Made by a program: the position numbers and the translations under genes. Positions 34,854 through 43,286 of a DNA stretch of 64,000 nucleotides are shown here, piece after piece. The stretch comes from Pirellulales bacterium (GTDB lineage Bacteria > Planctomycetota > Planctomycetia > Pirellulales > Thermoguttaceae). Positions within the stretch are counted from its first letter, which is position 1. Every line of letters starts with the position of its first letter. A model generated the notes under the pieces. The model had not been told where the DNA came from. It did not search any database and saw only the letters and a list, made by a program, of their open reading frames with translations. The DNA is taken from contig JADLEL010000007.1 of the NCBI GenBank assembly GCA_020846145.1, positions 41,319-105,318 of the forward strand, read 5' to 3'.

Positions 34854-36196
34854 TTCTCCCCTTTCAGCACCATGACCGTGCGGCGGTCGGGTCGGTAAAA
34901 CTTCTCTGCGGCGCGGCGGATATCGTCGGCCGCAACGGTTTCGAGAGTATCGTAAAACATGTCGATGGCCTCGATTCCCCCGGTGAGCGCGACGATCCGC
35001 GCCAACGCCTCGGCCACGTTGTCCGACGAATCGAGATCCATCAAAAAGCCGTATTTCATCCGCTTTTTCACGTCCGCGAGCTTTTGGGCATCGACCGGCG
35101 TCGTTTGAAAGCGTTCGATGGTTTTGTAGATTTCCCCGCGGACCGCGGCGATGTCCTTTTCTTCCTTCACCATCGATGCGATCGTGAACAGCGGCATGTC
35201 GCGGTTCACGGGCACGTCGGCCGCGAGGAATTCGACCGTCTGCTCGCGGAGCACGAGTTTTTTGTGCAACTCGGATGTCTCCCCGAAGGCCAGTTCGTTC
35301 AGCAGCCGCGCGGCTGCGTAATCCTTATCGCCGGGATCGAACGCCGCGCCTTTGTAGGCGATGCAGAGGATCGGCAGCGTGCGGCCGGAATAGGCGATTT
35401 CGCCCGAACGCGGGGCTTGCTGCGGCGGCTCGGGGGTAATCTTCGGCGGCTCGTAACCCGGCTTCCAATCGCCGTAATACTTCTCGACGAGCGCGAACGC
35501 CGCTTTCGGTTGCACGTCGCCCGTGATGAGGATCACCACGTTTTCGGGCCGGTAGAATCGCTTGAAGAACGAGAGGCTGTAATCGTAGCCTTCGGGCATG
35601 GCCTTGACGTCGGCCTCGAAGCCCATCGTCGTATGCTTGTAGGTGTGCTTGTCGAAGGCCGCGTCGAGCAGTTTTTCCTCCAAAATCATGAATGGACTCG
35701 AGACGCTCTTGCGATATTCACCGTAAACCGCTCCCGCTTCGGTCTGAAAAGCCTGTTTTTCGTAACTAAGGTTTTGGAAGCGGTCGCTCTCGATTTTCAC
35801 CACCGTTTCCAGATCTTTTTGGGGAAAAGTGAGATGGTAGGCGGTGAAATCGTCGGTGGTGAAGGCGTTCGAGTTCGCGCCGAGGCCGGTAACGATGCGG
35901 TCGTATTCGGGGCCGGGGAGATTTTTCGTGCCGCGAAACATCATGTGCTCGAAGAAGTGCGCGTAGCCCGACCGCCCCGGTTCGACCTCGTCGCGGCTGC
36001 CCGTCCGCACGATGCTGAAATAGGTAATCAGCCCCGGCGTGTCCAGCGGGACGGCGATGACCTTCAAGCCGTTGGGCAAGGTTTGCTGCTCGTAGGCGAA
36101 GGGAAATGTCCCCGCCGAGGCGAGGGAAGCGGCAAGAATGAACGAAAACAGACAAAGAAGAACTAACGGAATCGAATATTTGCCGCTTAAATCCAT
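34850..36196 (-). CDS. M16-family zinc peptidase (pitrilysin type)
   Basis: A 448-residue exported protease. A signal peptide (YSIPLVLLCLFSFILAASLASA) precedes the inverted zinc motif His80-Phe-Phe-Glu83-His84 in SGYAHFFEHMMFRGTKN, with the third ligand Glu160 in TEAGAVYGEYRKS 76 residues later. R/Y active-site region: ARLLNELAFGETSELHKKL. The start at 36196 has GAGGAAATATCT upstream and is preferred over 36247. It forms an overlapping operon with the inactive M16 partner; together they probably make a heteromeric peptide-degrading protease in the periplasm. Confidence 0.93.
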   Translation of the reverse strand: MDLSGKYSIPLVLLCLFSFILAASLASAGTFPFAYEQQTLPNGLKVIAVPLDTPGLITYFSIVRTGSRDEVEPGRSGYAHFFEHMMFRGTKNLPGPEYDRIVTGLGANSNAFTTDDFTAYHLTFPQKDLETVVKIESDRFQNLSYEKQAFQTEAGAVYGEYRKSVSSPFMILEEKLLDAAFDKHTYKHTTMGFEADVKAMPEGYDYSLSFFKRFYRPENVVILITGDVQPKAAFALVEKYYGDWKPGYEPPKITPEPPQQAPRSGEIAYSGRTLPILCIAYKGAAFDPGDKDYAAARLLNELAFGETSELHKKLVLREQTVEFLAADVPVNRDMPLFTIASMVKEEKDIAAVRGEIYKTIERFQTTPVDAQKLADVKKRMKYGFLMDLDSSDNVAEALARIVALTGGIEAIDMFYDTLETVAADDIRRAAEKFYRPDRRTVMVLKGEK

Positions 36197-36408
36197 AGAT
36201 ATTTCCTCGTAAGATGAATCCCTTGTTGGCTGATGGAGACAGCACAATTCTCTTTCATAGGATAACCGATGCCAATCGGTTCAACCAGCCGGACGGAAAA
36301 TTGCCGAAAGTAAGATTTCTTCCCATTCTGAGGGGGTGGAATCTTGAGCTTACGACCATACAATTCAATGGATTTCCTACACTTGGCTGATAAATAAGGA
36401 GAAGCGCC

Positions 36409-36600
36409 ATGCTACAGTACGAACTCATCGAGACTTACGAAGGTTTGACCGTGGCGGAAATCATACCGGGCCTCGCGCCCGAAGAAGCCGCGTCCCGGCG
36501 GCAGGGCTTGTTGATCGATCCCGGCCCTTACGACACCTACGAAGACGCCTACGACGCCCTGATGGCGTTGAAACTCGATGAAGAGGAAGAGTTGGATTAG
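36409..36600 (+). CDS. Small acidic conserved-type protein of unknown function
   Basis: A 63-residue protein (MLQYELIETYEGLTVAEIIP...DEEEELD) with a strong ribosome-binding site (AAGGAGAAGCGCC). It is rich in Glu/Asp and ends with an acidic tail; the middle, LIDPGPYDTYEDAYDALMALK, may be a short helical pair. No transmembrane or signal sequence. The good ribosome-binding site and biased composition support a real gene; no function is proposed. Confidence 0.6.
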   Translation: MLQYELIETYEGLTVAEIIPGLAPEEAASRRQGLLIDPGPYDTYEDAYDALMALKLDEEEELD

Positions 36601-36632
36601 ATCGTTTTGCGCCAACACCGTTCGAGCAAGCC

Positions 36633-36752
36633 ATTTAGCCCCCGGTGAATACACCGGGGGCATTCAGAAATTTTCTTGATGCGTGTTTTTCGAAATATTC
36701 CATGTTTTATGATCCACGCAATGCCCCCCGTGTATTCACGGGGGGCTAAATT
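36633..36752. repeat. Paired REP-like palindromes after the histidine kinase gene
   Basis: 36633-36665 (ATTTAGCCCCCGGTGAATACACCGGGGGCATT) and 36720-36752 (its inverted counterpart) each form a hairpin and together form a larger inverted pair. A third copy lies at 61139-61174. The second copy touches the histidine kinase stop codon. Confidence 0.85.
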
Positions 36753-37582
36753 CATACATTCTGCATGGAGCCGTCGAAAACGGCCGGCAGGGCGATGGGC
36801 GGGGCGATCGGCGCGCGCTTCGGAGCGGTTTTGGCGGCGGTCGGCAGCTTCAGCGTGAAAGCGGTGCCCTTGCCCACGCTGCTCTCGACGCGCATCCGGC
36901 CGCGGTGCGCTTCGATGATCTCGCGGCACATTGAAAGGCCCAAACCGGTGCCGCCTTTGCCGCTGGCATCGGGGCCTTTTTTCGTAGTGAAGAACGAGTC
37001 GAAAATCTTCGGCAGAACTTCCGGCGGGATGCCGCAGCCGTTGTCGCGGACCACCAGATCGACCATCTCGCTATCGGCGTCGTAAAGTAACTTGATGGCG
37101 ATCCGTCCGCCGGAAGGCATCGCCTGCCGGGCGTTGATCAGCAGGTTTAAAAACACTTGCTGGATTTGGTTGCCGTTGACGAGCGCCTGCGGGACGGGCT
37201 GGAAATGCTTCTCGACCGTTACCCGGTACTTGTTCATCTCGCGCTCCAGAAGCAGGAGCGTGTCTTCGACCATCTGCGTCAGGTCGGTCGGCTCGATGCT
37301 CGACGAGCGGTTGCGGGCCATGCCGAGAATGGTGTTCGTGATCCGCGCGGCGCGGTTGGCGGCGGTGAGGATTTTATCGAGGCATTTGTCGCGCGTGGCG
37401 GCGTCCTTATGCCGTTGGCCCATCTTGGCGTAGTTGATGATCGTCGTCAGCACGTTGTTGAACTCGTGCGTGGTGGTGCTCGCCAACTCGCCGACCGCCG
37501 TCAGCCGTTGGGCCTGGCCGAGTTGTTCTTTGAGAAATTCGATCTGCTGCTGAAGCCGGATACAGTCGTTGCTTTCGCTCAT
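36752..37582 (-). CDS. Two-component sensor histidine kinase (soluble)
   Basis: A 276-residue kinase without membrane segments. A short N-terminal coiled coil (RLQQQIEFLKEQLGQAQRLTAVGELA) leads to the HisKA box with the phosphorylated His39 in STTTHEFNNVLTTI, then an ATPase domain with N box QQVFLNLLINARQAM, G1 DNGCGIPPEVLPKIFDSFFTTK and G2 GGTGLGLSMCREIIEAH. The Pro/Ala-rich tail (APIAPPIALPAVF) is not conserved. The start at 37582 is preferred; 37633 and 37663 are also in frame. No response regulator gene is adjacent, so it is an orphan kinase. Confidence 0.9.
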   Translation of the reverse strand: MSESNDCIRLQQQIEFLKEQLGQAQRLTAVGELASTTTHEFNNVLTTIINYAKMGQRHKDAATRDKCLDKILTAANRAARITNTILGMARNRSSSIEPTDLTQMVEDTLLLLEREMNKYRVTVEKHFQPVPQALVNGNQIQQVFLNLLINARQAMPSGGRIAIKLLYDADSEMVDLVVRDNGCGIPPEVLPKIFDSFFTTKKGPDASGKGGTGLGLSMCREIIEAHRGRMRVESSVGKGTAFTLKLPTAAKTAPKRAPIAPPIALPAVFDGSMQNV

Positions 37583-37645
37583 TATGAAACGCTTTTCCGA
37601 ATTCGATTGTGAAAGGTCCGACTCTTTTCCCATGATCCAAGTCCG

Positions 37646-38015
37646 TAGGTTATGCATCAGCAAAACAACAACGATATGCTGAAGCAGAACCTACGGGATG
37701 CCGATGCCCCACTTTCGCTTCACCAATCTTCCAAGCTCTCGCAAGTTTACCCGCAATGCCATCTTTGCTCTTTTGCCGGGGCGGGGCGTTCTTGCTATCT
37801 TGCGAAGTCTTTGCGTCTTAACTCAATGTGGCGAAAGAACTTAGGGCCTTGTGGGTGCTATCGACGAATTCCTATCGGCAACTGTAGTCGAAGCGGGTAT
37901 AATCACTTTCGCTCGTTTAGCCCGGAGCCATCGGCGACGGAGCGGGGCGAAAACCCTGCAAAATCCTACAAGACTCGAACCAAATCCACTGTCGCCCATG
38001 GCGCCGGGCTAAACG
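37646..38015. repeat. Intergenic repeats between kinase and small-protein gene
   Basis: 37646-37692 carries an inverted pair GTAGGTTATGC...GAACCTAC, related to the outer arms at 8379-8576. 37914-38015 is a second copy of the CGTTTAGCCCGGAGCC...GCGCCGGGCTAAACG palindrome with its own central sequence. About 37700-37900 shows nothing that I can interpret. Confidence 0.75.
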
Positions 38016-38072
38016 ATTACGATCGTGGAATTTCTCTGCCAACCCTGGAATTGGCAAATTGGAGAAGCAAGG

Positions 38073-38333
38073 ATGCACACGGTAGAAATTTTGGGAAACT
38101 GCCTCGATTTGGCGCGGCGGTTGGGCTATGAAATTCGCCAGGAGTGGCTCGCCGGCAACGGCGGCGGCGGCTGTATCCTGCGGGGGCGAAAAATACTCTT
38201 CCTCGATCTCGCCTTGGGTCCTGCCGAACAGCTCGATTATGTCCTCGAAACGCTCCTCCAAGACCCCGAAGCCACCCAGCTTCCCATGCCGCAAGCGATG
38301 CACGATCTGTTCGGGGTGCGGAAGAGCGCGTGA
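38073..38333 (+). CDS. Small protein of unknown function
   Basis: An 86-residue protein (MHTVEILGNCLDLARRLGYEIRQEWLAGNGGGGCILRG...). The start at 38073 follows TTGGAGAAGCAAGG. Features: an N-terminal helix, a Gly-rich turn followed by ILRGRKILFLDLALGPAEQLDYVLETLLQD, which looks like a strand and a helix. The composition is globular and well biased. I do not recognise the family. A short GTG-started frame overlaps its stop codon by 4 bp. Confidence 0.6.
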   Translation: MHTVEILGNCLDLARRLGYEIRQEWLAGNGGGGCILRGRKILFLDLALGPAEQLDYVLETLLQDPEATQLPMPQAMHDLFGVRKSA

Positions 38334-38533
38334 AAGCGAAAAAACGATTAGGCTTTTTTCAACTTGCGCAGCCGACGCAAAAAGCTGGATTGGACGAAGC
38401 GATTCGTCGCGGGAGACCGAATGACGCACCGCGGCAATCGGCGCGCGGCAATCGGCACCACTGCGGGCGTGGGACAGAAGTTTCCGCCGCGGCAGGCGAA
38501 CTTCTTTTCGTGAACAACTCCGATCGCAATTGA
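38330..38533 (+). CDS. Possible small coupled ORF
   Basis: A 67-residue frame starting at a GTG whose last bases overlap the upstream stop (GTGA). Sequence KAKKRLGFFQLAQPTQKAGLDEAIRRG is plausible, but the rest is Arg/Asn-rich with no motif. The overlap is the only evidence for translation. Confidence 0.22.
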   Translation: MKAKKRLGFFQLAQPTQKAGLDEAIRRGRPNDAPRQSARGNRHHCGRGTEVSAAAGELLFVNNSDRN

Positions 38534-38930
38534 GCGCGTTCACGTAGAGAAATAGGACGGCGTGGAAGTTTTCCTGAATCATATCCTTGGCGGCATTCTT
38601 CTTCTCGCATAGATTTCATCAAGGGGATTCGTGTTGGCGAGGAAGGAAGTTAATAACACGCTCTCAGCGACCGAACTGCGAAATCAAATGCCGCACCCGC
38701 GTGGCGACGCTGTTCCCCATCCTCTTGTGAATGCCTCGCGCTGAATACTACTGGGTAAGCCGGATGCGGGGAATCCGCCCGTCCGGTTTGATGAGGGGAG
38801 AGGCGGCCTCACGGCCCCTCTCCTACTCGACCGCGAAATGCACCGAGAAATCCCGCTACGCGCCGCCGTTTGTAACTTGGCTGCCCACCGGTTACAATAG
38901 CTGCTTTCCCGATCGGCCGCCAATTCGATT
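38534..38930. other. Intergenic region holding a group II intron relic
   Basis: 397 bp without a convincing gene. The central part is the group II intron domain V-VI relic listed separately; around it nothing else was recognised. Confidence 0.6.
38757..38831 (+). mobile_element. Group II intron 3'-end relic (domains V and VI)
   Basis: 38757-38789 reads AAGCCGGATGCGGGGAATCC then GCCCGTCCGGTTT. It matches the catalytic domain V hairpin of bacterial group II introns: AGC triad, lower stem GCCGGA/TCCGGT, two-base bulge, upper stem GCGG/CCGC. 38790-38831 follows as a domain VI-like hairpin (GAGGGGAGAGG...CCTCTCCTACTCGAC) with the CCTACTC bulged-A region and an AC end. No reverse transcriptase gene is present, so this is a truncated remnant. 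Confidence 0.8.
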
Positions 38931-40109
38931 ATGCCCGACTCGCACGCATTCATCTTTATTACCTGTCAAATCGGCGCCGAGCGGGCGGTGAAGGGGGAAA
39001 TCGCGCGGCGGCGGCCCGACTTCCGCTTCTCCTATTCGCGGCCGGGATTTCTGACCTTCAAGCTGCCCGAAAACGTCGCTTTCGCCGAGGATTTGGATTT
39101 GGAATCGGTTTTCGCCCGGGCGCACTCGTTTTCGCTGGGAAAAGTGCAGGGAGGCGATCCGGCCGAAATGGCGAAAAAAGTCTGGGAGGTCTTTGGCGGG
39201 CGTGAGGCCAAACGAGTCCACGTCTGGCCGCGGGACGCCGCCGAGCCGGGCCGGCACGGCTACGAGCCATCGCTCGCGCCCGAAGCGTTCGATATCCATC
39301 GAAAGATTCTCGCCGCCTGCCCGAATCCCGCCATGCTCGCCAAAGACGCCGTCCAAATGTGCCGGCCGAGCAGCCGGACCGACCGCGGCGAGGCGATTCT
39401 CGATTGCGTGCTCGTCGCGCCCGGCGAGTGGTGGATCGGCCGGCATCGCGTCGGCTCGATAACCTCCTCCTGGCCCGGCGGAATGTTGAATTTGGAATGG
39501 CCTGCCCTGGAAAAGGGGACAGGCACATTTTGCCGGAACGGCCCGAAGGGTGCTGCGCACAAAATGTGCCTGTCCCCTTTTCCGGGGCCCGTCTCTCGCG
39601 CCTGGCTGAAAATGGAAGAAGCCCTCGAGTGGTCGCGGCTGCCGATCCCCCGCGATGCCCGCGTGGCCGAAATCGGCAGCGCGCCGGGGGGAGCCAGCCA
39701 AGCGCTGTTGGCCCGCGGCTGTTATGTGCTGGGCATCGATCCGGCCGAGATGGATCCGGCGGTGCTCGCCCATCCTCGCTTTACGCACCTCCGCCGCCGC
39801 AGCACGCAAGTTCGCCGCCGGGAGTTTCGCAAGATACGCTGGCTCGCGGTCGATATGAACGTCGCCCCAAGCTACACGCTCGACGCCGTCGAGGAGATCG
39901 TTACTCACCCCGAGATCGGCGTCCGCGGCATGATCTTGACGCTCAAATTTCCCGATTGGTCCCTCGCCGACGAAGTGCCGGAATATCTCGCGCGCATCAA
40001 AAGCTGGGGCTACAACCTCGTCCGCGCCCGGCAGTTGCAGCACAACCGCCGCGAAATCTGCGTCGCGGCATTGCAGAAGCCGTTTTATAGAAAGACATTG
40101 CGCGATTGA
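38931..40109 (+). CDS. FtsJ/RlmM-like rRNA 2'-O-methyltransferase with in-frame palindrome insert
   Basis: A 392-residue SAM-dependent methyltransferase. The C-terminal RrmJ-fold part starts RAWLKMEEALEWSRLPIP, followed by the SAM site VAEIGSAPGGASQALLARG, the catalytic-type LAVDMNVAP, ILTLKFPDWSLADEV and HNRREICVAAL, giving the K-D-K-E tetrad of FtsJ enzymes. The N-terminal half is THUMP-like (FIFITCQIGAERAVKGEIAR), as in RlmM, which methylates C2498 of 23S rRNA in E. coli. Residues about 193-218 (EKGTGTFCRNGPKGAAHKMC) are encoded by a 25-27-bp-arm palindrome at 39504-39588, inserted just before the SAM domain without breaking the frame. Confidence 0.85.
   Translation: MPDSHAFIFITCQIGAERAVKGEIARRRPDFRFSYSRPGFLTFKLPENVAFAEDLDLESVFARAHSFSLGKVQGGDPAEMAKKVWEVFGGREAKRVHVWPRDAAEPGRHGYEPSLAPEAFDIHRKILAACPNPAMLAKDAVQMCRPSSRTDRGEAILDCVLVAPGEWWIGRHRVGSITSSWPGGMLNLEWPALEKGTGTFCRNGPKGAAHKMCLSPFPGPVSRAWLKMEEALEWSRLPIPRDARVAEIGSAPGGASQALLARGCYVLGIDPAEMDPAVLAHPRFTHLRRRSTQVRRREFRKIRWLAVDMNVAPSYTLDAVEEIVTHPEIGVRGMILTLKFPDWSLADEVPEYLARIKSWGYNLVRARQLQHNRREICVAALQKPFYRKTLRD
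39504..39588. repeat. Palindromic repeat inserted in frame in the methyltransferase gene
   Basis: The left arm 39509-39533 (GGAAAAGGGGACAGGCACAT...) and right arm 39557-39583 (...ATGTGCCTGTCCCCTTTTCC) are near-perfect inverted copies, with a 23-bp loop. The arm core GGGGACAG also occurs in the palindromes at 53207-53377. Confidence 0.92.
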
Positions 40110-40142
40110 GCCAAACGAAGAGTGATGGCGTATGCATCCGTA

Positions 40143-40775
40143 CTATTTCTTAATCGTCGGCCGCCGCATCAGGCAGGACCAGGCTTTGAAGCCGTGCTTG
40201 CTCAGCGGGCTTTCCAGCCGCGCATGGCGCAGATGTACGAACTCGAAGAGCCGGCCCAACTCGAAGCGGATGTCGTCTTCGGTAACTTGCGGCGGACCGC
40301 CTTCCGCCCGCTCGTCGAGCGCGCCGGCGAGGCAGAAAAACCACGAACCCGGCCGCGTCAGGTGCCAGAGCATGTCGAGATAGGGCTCCAGCTTCGTCAA
40401 ACGCATCCAATGATAGAACCCGCAATCGTAAACCAAGTCGAATTGTCCGGCGGTCAGGGCGAATTCGAAGACGTCGTCCAACACCAATCGCAGCAGGGCG
40501 TCTTCGCGCTCGGCGCGGAGCCGGGCGCGTTCCAAGGCGATCGGCGAACACTCGACGGCCGTCACCTCGTACCGCCGCTTGGCCATGCAGATCGCATCGG
40601 CCCCGCTGCCGCAACCCAACTCCAAGACCGTCCCCCCCTTGGGAAACCGCTTTTCTTCCATCACCCGGATCAACTCCGCGTGGGGGATGCCTGAATCCCA
40701 CGCAGGTGTGCCCTGACGATAAACGCCGTCCCAATCGGTAATCGGACGCGGCCGTTCGCGCGTTAATTGTTTCAT
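40143..40775 (-). CDS. SAM-dependent methyltransferase, thiopurine-methyltransferase-like
   Basis: A 210-residue class I methyltransferase. MKQLTRERPRPITDWDGVYRQGTPAWDSG at the N-terminus resembles TPMT/TehB-like enzymes that act on small molecules (thiol, selenium or tellurium species). The SAM motif I is VLELGCGSGADAICMAKRRYEVTAVECS, and FDLVYDCGFYHWM is the post-I/motif IV region. The start at 40775 has GGGAGATTGAG upstream; a longer frame to 40889 lacks support. The substrate is unknown. It is not in an operon. Confidence 0.82.
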   Translation of the reverse strand: MKQLTRERPRPITDWDGVYRQGTPAWDSGIPHAELIRVMEEKRFPKGGTVLELGCGSGADAICMAKRRYEVTAVECSPIALERARLRAEREDALLRLVLDDVFEFALTAGQFDLVYDCGFYHWMRLTKLEPYLDMLWHLTRPGSWFFCLAGALDERAEGGPPQVTEDDIRFELGRLFEFVHLRHARLESPLSKHGFKAWSCLMRRPTIKK

Positions 40776-41045
40776 CTCAATCTCCCAAAGAACTATTAAA
40801 TCCAGTTTTGCAGTTTTCCTCGAGAAATGCAAGTAGGAGGGATTGAAATACAAAAAAGCCGAGATCGACTCCGCCTCGACTTGATGCATTGTAGAGAGAT
40901 GAGGAGCGGATAATCAAGGGATACCCCCTCGTTTGGTCCATCGCCGACACCAACGGCATTTGGCAAAGAGGTTGGGAAAGGACAATGCCCCGTATGATGA
41001 CTTCGCGTCCGCCGTCCCCGTTGGCTCCAGGCTCGACGGTCATCT

Positions 41046-43157
41046 TCAGATCGTTCGGAGTTCCGCGCCGTGCTTGGTTTTGCAGGCGGCGACGATCCGC
41101 TCGCGCAGTTCGTCGGCCTGCTGGTTGGTGAGCGTGCCTTCCTTCGACCGCAATAAGAGGGTCATTAGGAGGCTCTTTTTGCCCTGGCCGAGGCGCTGGG
41201 CGTCGCGGTAAGTGTCGCGATATTCCAGCCCCTCGCAGATCGGCCCGCCGTTGGCGCGGACGGTCTCCGCGATCTCCGCCCAGCGCACCGCCTCGTCAAC
41301 CACCAGGTTGATGTCGCGGGTTACGGCCGGATAGGGCGGCAGCGGCGCGTATTGCGGCATGAGGTTCGCCGCCTCGACGAGCAATCCGAGCTTCAATTCG
41401 GCGACGGTCGTCTGTCCTCTCAGATCGAACTGCTTGAGTCCTTCCGTGCTGAGACTTCCCAAAAAGCCGAATGTTTTCCCGCCCAGTTGCAATCGGCACG
41501 ATTGGCCGGGGTCCATGAGCGGCAACGCGGCATCCACGGCGTCCAACTCGACGCCGCATTTCAGCGATTCCAGCAGCGATTCGACAATGCCTTTGATTGT
41601 GGAAAAGTCCCGACCGCTGGCGATGCCCAGCATGACTTGCTCATCCGGCAGTTTTTTCGGCCGTGGCAGATAGATTTTGGCGATCTCGAACAGTTCGATT
41701 TCCGGATTCGAGAGCGACTCGTTCGTCTTCCGCGCGCCGAGCAAGCTGGGGATTAAGCTCCGACGTAAAAAATTCGCGCCGCGGATGACGGGCATGGAGG
41801 TTCGCAGCGGTTCGGCGTCGGTCCAAGGACTGAACGCCGCGGAAAGCTGCTCTTCGACCACGCTTAAAGTCAACGCCTCGTCGATGCCCGCGGAAGTCAG
41901 TACGCGACGGATTTTCTCCAGCACCCGGTCTTCGCGGCGCTTGGAGGAAGGCGCCATCGGCACCGCCGCGTCTTCGGGAATCTCGTCGTAGCCGTAAATC
42001 CGGCCGACTTCCTCGATCAGATCGATTTCCCGCGTCAAATCCCGCCGCCAACTGGGCGGGATGAGAGTAATTCCCTCTCCCTCTGGGAGAGGGTTTGGGT
42101 GAGGGCTGATGCTCTGGGTGCCACTGCTGGCTTGTCCAGCAGTGCCGGCATCACTGCTGGACAAGCCAGCAGTGGCACCCGAGCGTTCGTAATTGCCGAG
42201 TGCCAGGAGAATCTCACGCACCCGCTCTGCCGGCACTTCGATCCCCAAAATCCGCTTGAGTTGCGAGAAACGCAGCGTTACCGGCTCGCGCGGCAGTGGT
42301 TGTTGCCCCACATCGACCGCCCCCGCCGCCAATTCGCCGCCCGCCAATTCGAGAATCAACTCGCAGCAGCGGCGGCTGGCCCATTCGACGCCCTCGGGAT
42401 CGACGCGCCGCTCGAACCGATACGACGAGTCGCTGTGCAGATTCAATTTCCGCGCCGTCGAACGGATCGATACCGGATCGAACTCCGCCGCCTCGATGAG
42501 CAAATCCTTCGTGCGCTCCGCCACTTCGGTCGAAGCCCCCCCCATCACGCCGCCGATGGCCACGGGATTCTGCGCATCGGCAATCACACACATATCCGGC
42601 GTGAGCGGATAGGTTTTATGGTCGATGGCCTCGATCGTCTCGCCTTCCCGCGGGCGGCGGACGACAATTTCATGGCCCGCGAGTTTCGCGTAATCGAACG
42701 TATGCAGCGGCTGGCCGCATTCCATCAGCACGTAGTTGCTCACATCGACCACGTTGTTGATCGGCGTCAAGCCCACGGTTTCCAACCGCATGGCCATCCA
42801 TTTGGGACTCGGCCCGACCTTCACCCCGCGAATTACCCGGGCGATATAACGATTGCAGAGGTCCGGGCACTCGATCCGCACCTTCGTCAAACTCGCCGCC
42901 GTCTGTTTGCCTTCCTTCGGCGCGGCCGCCGGCAGTTTCAACTCCCGATTCCACAGCACCGAAATCTCCCGCGCGACCCCCAAATGCCCCAAGCAATCCG
43001 GCCGATTGCTCGTTATCTCCAAATCGATGGCGATATCCCCGCCGACCTCCTCGGTCCCCTCGTGATTGAAGCCCGCCATCATCAGCCGCCGCTCCAATTC
43101 ATCGAGCGGCATATCGAGCAGAACGTATTGTTTTAGCCAGTTCCAGGAGACGATCAT
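41046..43157 (-). CDS. pheT: Phenylalanyl-tRNA synthetase beta subunit with in-frame repeat insert
   Basis: A 703-residue beta subunit of the heterotetrameric PheRS. It starts MIVSWNWLKQYVLLDMP; B3/B4 domain sequences (GVKVGPSPKWMAMRLETVGL, NNVVDVSNYVLMECGQPLHTFDYAKL), B5 (PSWRRDLTREIDLIEEVGRIYGYDEIP) and the C-terminal FDX-ACB anticodon-binding domain (PPYPAVTRDINLVVDEAVRW) are all present. This is the shorter form lacking the N-terminal tRNA-binding domain. Residues about 326-362 (GATAGLSSSDAGTAGQASSG... and SPHPNPLPEGEG) within B5 are encoded by two different repeats at 42073-42180. It lies downstream of pheS with a palindrome between. Confidence 0.93.
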   Translation of the reverse strand: MIVSWNWLKQYVLLDMPLDELERRLMMAGFNHEGTEEVGGDIAIDLEITSNRPDCLGHLGVAREISVLWNRELKLPAAAPKEGKQTAASLTKVRIECPDLCNRYIARVIRGVKVGPSPKWMAMRLETVGLTPINNVVDVSNYVLMECGQPLHTFDYAKLAGHEIVVRRPREGETIEAIDHKTYPLTPDMCVIADAQNPVAIGGVMGGASTEVAERTKDLLIEAAEFDPVSIRSTARKLNLHSDSSYRFERRVDPEGVEWASRRCCELILELAGGELAAGAVDVGQQPLPREPVTLRFSQLKRILGIEVPAERVREILLALGNYERSGATAGLSSSDAGTAGQASSGTQSISPHPNPLPEGEGITLIPPSWRRDLTREIDLIEEVGRIYGYDEIPEDAAVPMAPSSKRREDRVLEKIRRVLTSAGIDEALTLSVVEEQLSAAFSPWTDAEPLRTSMPVIRGANFLRRSLIPSLLGARKTNESLSNPEIELFEIAKIYLPRPKKLPDEQVMLGIASGRDFSTIKGIVESLLESLKCGVELDAVDAALPLMDPGQSCRLQLGGKTFGFLGSLSTEGLKQFDLRGQTTVAELKLGLLVEAANLMPQYAPLPPYPAVTRDINLVVDEAVRWAEIAETVRANGGPICEGLEYRDTYRDAQRLGQGKKSLLMTLLLRSKEGTLTNQQADELRERIVAACKTKHGAELRTI
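42073..42110. repeat. Dispersed CCCTCTCC-type repeat inside pheT
   Basis: CCCTCTCCCTCTGGGAGAGG followed by GTTTGGGTGAGGG. On the coding strand it reads PHPNPLPEGEGI, the well-known translation of a dispersed bacterial repeat seen inside many predicted proteins. Confidence 0.85.
42116..42180. repeat. Perfect 29-bp-arm palindrome inside pheT
   Basis: Arms GGGTGCCACTGCTGGCTTGT... (42116-42144) and the exact inverted copy (42152-42180) flank a 7-bp loop. The 65-bp element is in the coding sequence and keeps the frame together with the neighbouring repeat. Confidence 0.95.
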
Positions 43158-43188
43158 GGGAGGGATTAAAAAAAGAAAACTCGAAATA

Positions 43189-43269
43189 CGTTTAGCCCCC
43201 GCGTCCACGCGGGGCTTTCAATTCAACTGTTTACACAAAGCGCCTCCGCGTGGACGCGGAAGCTAAACG
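43189..43269. repeat. REP-like palindrome between pheS and pheT
   Basis: The left end CGTTTAGCCCCCGCGTCCAC and right end GTGGACGCGGAAGCTAAACG are inverted copies around a 35-bp middle. The element fills the gap between two genes that are normally co-transcribed. Confidence 0.85.
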
Positions 43270-43286
43270 GTAAAATGATATCGATC

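Noticed and set aside
38731..38991. + strand ORF across 38.7-39.0 kb
   Set aside because: It translates the group II intron domain V-VI relic and runs into the methyltransferase gene in another frame.
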